DNA from: Gimesia maris | GTDB taxonomy: Bacteria > Planctomycetota > Planctomycetia > Planctomycetales > Planctomycetaceae | Length of the DNA: 64,000 nt | Direction: 5' to 3' | Assembly: GCF_008298035.1 (NCBI RefSeq) | Contig: NZ_CP042910.1 | Span: 1,074,001-1,138,000, forward strand | In this document: positions 63,092 through 64,000 of the stretch, one piece after another | How positions within the stretch are numbered: position 1 is the first letter of the stretch | Layout: each line of letters opens with the position of its first letter | Program-made: the position numbers and the translations under genes | The notes under the pieces: generated by a model | The model's input: only the letters and a program-made list of their open reading frames with translations | Told to the model about the DNA's origin: nothing | Databases searched by the model: none

Positions 63092-63763
63092 TTACTCGAG
63101 TTCTTTGATTCGCAGATTTTTGAACTCGATTTTGGCGCCATGACCACACAGGCAGAGATGACCGGATTCCCGTTTCAGGCCGGGATGATCTTTGCCGTCG
63201 ATGGTGCCGTTTTTCTTGGCGTCGGTCATATCGAAGTCGACGATGGTTGTGCCATTCAGTGTGACTTTGACTTTATTGCCATCCACCAGCAGTTCCTGGG
63301 TGTTCCACTCGCCGACGGGCTTCAGGTGACCGCGTTTGGCAGGGGCCGTTCCATACAGTGAACCGTGATACTGGTATTTCTGCAATTTGGCGTACTTGTC
63401 TGCGGTGTCATCCAGAATCTGAATTTCTTTGCCGGCATAAGCTGGACTGGTTTTGGGGTTGAGCGGAACGTGGAATCCGATTCCGTTGTTGGCACCTGGT
63501 TCCAGTTTGAAATCGAACCGCAGGACGAAGTTCTTGTACTCCTTGTCGGTGAAAAGGTTTCCACCACTGTCTTTTTTGCTGACCAGCATGCCGTCCTCTG
63601 CATAATAACCGTCTGTGGCACCTTGCCAGCCATCCAGGTTTTTACCGTTGAAGATGCTTTTAAAGTCGCTGTCACAGTGTTCTTCAGCGGACAGGGGGGC
63701 CGCCAGGCCGAGTACAGCGATCAGGCCAAGTGAGAATAATTTCCGGGCAGTTGTTGGGAGCAT
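63092..63763 (-). CDS. DUF1080 (3-keto-disaccharide hydrolase) family protein
   Basis: 223 residues with a signal peptide (about residues 1-26). The DUF1080 marks are SIFNGKNLDGWQG near residue 36, NNGIGFHVPLNP near residue 92 and the GHLCLCGHGAKIEFKNLRIKEL terminus split at residue 215. Family members act as 3-ketoglycoside hydrolases. Together with the following Gfo/Idh/MocA oxidoreductase, which could make 3-keto sugars, it forms a plausible glycan-processing operon. Confidence 0.9.
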   Translation of the reverse strand: MLPTTARKLFSLGLIAVLGLAAPLSAEEHCDSDFKSIFNGKNLDGWQGATDGYYAEDGMLVSKKDSGGNLFTDKEYKNFVLRFDFKLEPGANNGIGFHVPLNPKTSPAYAGKEIQILDDTADKYAKLQKYQYHGSLYGTAPAKRGHLKPVGEWNTQELLVDGNKVKVTLNGTTIVDFDMTDAKKNGTIDGKDHPGLKRESGHLCLCGHGAKIEFKNLRIKELE

Positions 63764-64000
63764 AATATTGTTTCCTTGATATTCAGCAGTTGACGGTTAA
63801 TCAGGAAGGAAAATCCTGTGATATTTAAGGATCTTTAATAAGGCGTGCAGATTTGAGCATACCAAAGTGCAATTACCAGAATCAATGGAAAACCCCGTCA
63901 AACCGTTGGGTTTTTTGTTTGAGGTGATTTTGACTAGAATGTGAGTTCGCTTGCAAAACGAATTTCCCATTCCTCTCAGATGGAAGAAACCTGGAATATG
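63764..64000. other. Window-edge intergenic region
   Basis: About 237 bp with no complete gene. A short stem (AAAACCC near 63889 with GGGTTTTTT near 63907) may be a terminator of low strength. Confidence 0.3.

Overview
The window looks like a chromosomal segment from a planctomycete of the Gimesia/Planctomyces type. This is inferred from gene content alone: a DUF1559 prepilin-like gene paired with a small transthyretin-like lipoprotein gene, an LRR protein, a TAT-exported Gfo/Idh/MocA oxidoreductase next to a DUF1080 hydrolase, a Cys-rich secreted protein, a DUF4392 protein, and an A2-type cytochrome oxidase operon carrying a SCO-DUF420 fusion. No rRNA, tRNA, CRISPR array or transposase gene was recognised.

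Layout. 0-5 kb: the 3' part of nrdB, whose radical-tyrosine position is Phe as in Chlamydia-type class Ic enzymes; then a DUF1559/lipoprotein cassette bracketed by two copies of the nrdB 3' end plus terminator; then an LRR protein. 5-11 kb: a long leader, metE (B12-independent methionine synthase) and a btuFCD-like uptake operon. 11-24 kb: a secreted Cys-rich protein, then a long minus-strand respiratory operon read from 23.8 down to 12.6 kb (diheme cytochrome c, CtaC, CtaD, CtaA, CtaB, CoxC, CoxD, an ABC exporter pair, SCO-DUF420, CPMC protein). 24-31 kb: D-glutamate cyclase-like protein, M1 peptidase, ABM monooxygenase, two small proteins of opposite charge, a lipoprotein and a LysR regulator. 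32-39 kb: gltB, gltD and a small hypothetical.

38.8-52.8 kb is an accessory region. It starts with an AT-rich gene encoding a one-chain HTH / GHKL-ATPase / STAS-like protein, with four copies of an 8-bp motif upstream. A patchwork of small genes follows: a macro-domain gene broken by a nonsense codon, DUF5662-like, ankyrin, CYTH, methyltransferase, dual-specificity phosphatase, DUF4261-like, MFS, nitrilase, RDD, DUF2314-ankyrin, two Nudix, a second nonsense-broken gene and a PhyH dioxygenase. Two short duplicated segments show that a CYTH-methyltransferase unit was once tandemly repeated and has decayed. A 44-bp repeat occurs in opposite orientations near both ends (about 41.0 and 52.8 kb).

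53-64 kb returns to ordinary genes: an MMPL/RND transporter, a C45 peptidase-like Ntn hydrolase, NAD(P)HX dehydratase, an alpha-glucan phosphorylase, an exopolysaccharide-type sugar transferase, and a DUF1080 plus Gfo/Idh operon.

How the genes work together: metE and btuFCD both concern methionine/B12 status. The 11 genes from 23.8 to 12.6 kb plausibly form one transcription unit for building and supplying an aa3-type terminal oxidase (subunits, heme O/A synthesis, copper delivery). The LysR gene sits directly upstream of gltBD. The best candidates for something undescribed are the HTH-GHKL-STAS gene with its operator-like array and the decayed tandem-repeat structure of the accessory region.
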